Positions 63,946-64,000 of a stretch of 64,000 bases of DNA are shown here, in pieces. Position numbers and translations under genes: made by a program. The stretch is taken from contig NC_054703.1 in assembly GCF_016097555.1 (NCBI RefSeq), positions 6,369,050 through 6,433,049 of the forward strand, written 5' to 3'. How positions within the stretch are numbered: position 1 is the stretch's first letter; each line of letters opens with the position of its first letter. This stretch comes from Gigantopelta aegis (lineage: Eukaryota; Mollusca; Gastropoda; Neomphalida; Peltospiridae). The notes beneath the pieces were generated by a model. The model searched no databases. It was given only the letters and a program-made list of their open reading frames with translations, and was not told the origin of the DNA.

Positions 63946-64000
63946 CATACAATTTAGGGTGTGGGTGCCGCCCCCTCCCCCTCCCCCTAGACCCGCCTCT

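Overview
Eukaryotic, AT-rich, extremely repeat-dense DNA with no prokaryotic features. Long microsatellites, homopolymer C/G runs, tRNA-headed SINEs with the 3' tail pattern 'CGTTAAATAAAACA', and large poly-C2H2 zinc finger genes point to a mollusc. From memory of the SINE family I favour a gastropod (a Gigantopelta-like snail), but the sequence alone does not prove this.

Backbone. The window is a tandem array of one ancestral gene module, all on the + strand. A complete module reads: (i) a short conserved block ending in a GTAAGT/GTACGT-like donor (candidate promoter/exon 1); (ii) an intron with conserved patches and, in three modules, a 49-bp minisatellite; (iii) a 3' splice site followed by one long exon encoding a C2H2 zinc finger protein with 7 to 13 intact fingers; (iv) a long repetitive 3' region (a ~110-bp repeat, then a block containing a 42-bp repeat) ending in a conserved AATAAA. 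Four finger exons are present: ZNF-1 (5088-6302, 13 fingers, intact), ZNF-2 (18293/18306-19556, 13 fingers, frameshift near the N terminus), ZNF-3 (27915-28616, 7 fingers then a stop; poly(A) signal lost) and ZNF-4 (57559-58656, with a frameshift and later stop). The 3' end of a fifth module occupies 20-460. Fingers share the scaffold CEVCAKCF...HMLVHTGVKN and differ mainly at the DNA-contacting helix positions. Internal one-, two- and three-finger duplications are nearly identical.

Layout. 1-2.7 kb: tail of the previous module, a SINE, and a segment duplicated at 23.2-24.3 kb. 2.4-11.2 kb: module 1, carrying a Tc1-like and a pogo/Tigger-like insertion in its 3' region. 11.6-20.3 kb: module 2, whose upstream part is duplicated. 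20.4-23.2 kb: a nest of short DNA elements. 23.2-31.8 kb: module 3 (decayed). 31.9-54.9 kb: an island of mobile DNA with an unusual inverted-repeat element carrying a decayed gene of a widespread uncharacterised family, two different LINEs, SINEs with clear target-site duplications, and a 3.2-kb inverted-repeat cassette filled with a 91-bp satellite. 55-63 kb: module 4 with greatly expanded minisatellites. 63.7-63.95 kb: an exon-like block also present at 31.57-31.77 kb, which marks the module boundary.

Most promising leads: the modular zinc finger array with fixed non-consensus TGVKN linkers and an extra cysteine; the inverted-repeat element at 32.7-35.8 kb; the inverted-repeat satellite cassette at 43.8-47.0 kb; an excess of TGACGTCA palindromes, six of them in close pairs; and several insertions whose empty sites are visible in paralogous modules. 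All calls rest on reading the sequence; no search or alignment program was run.
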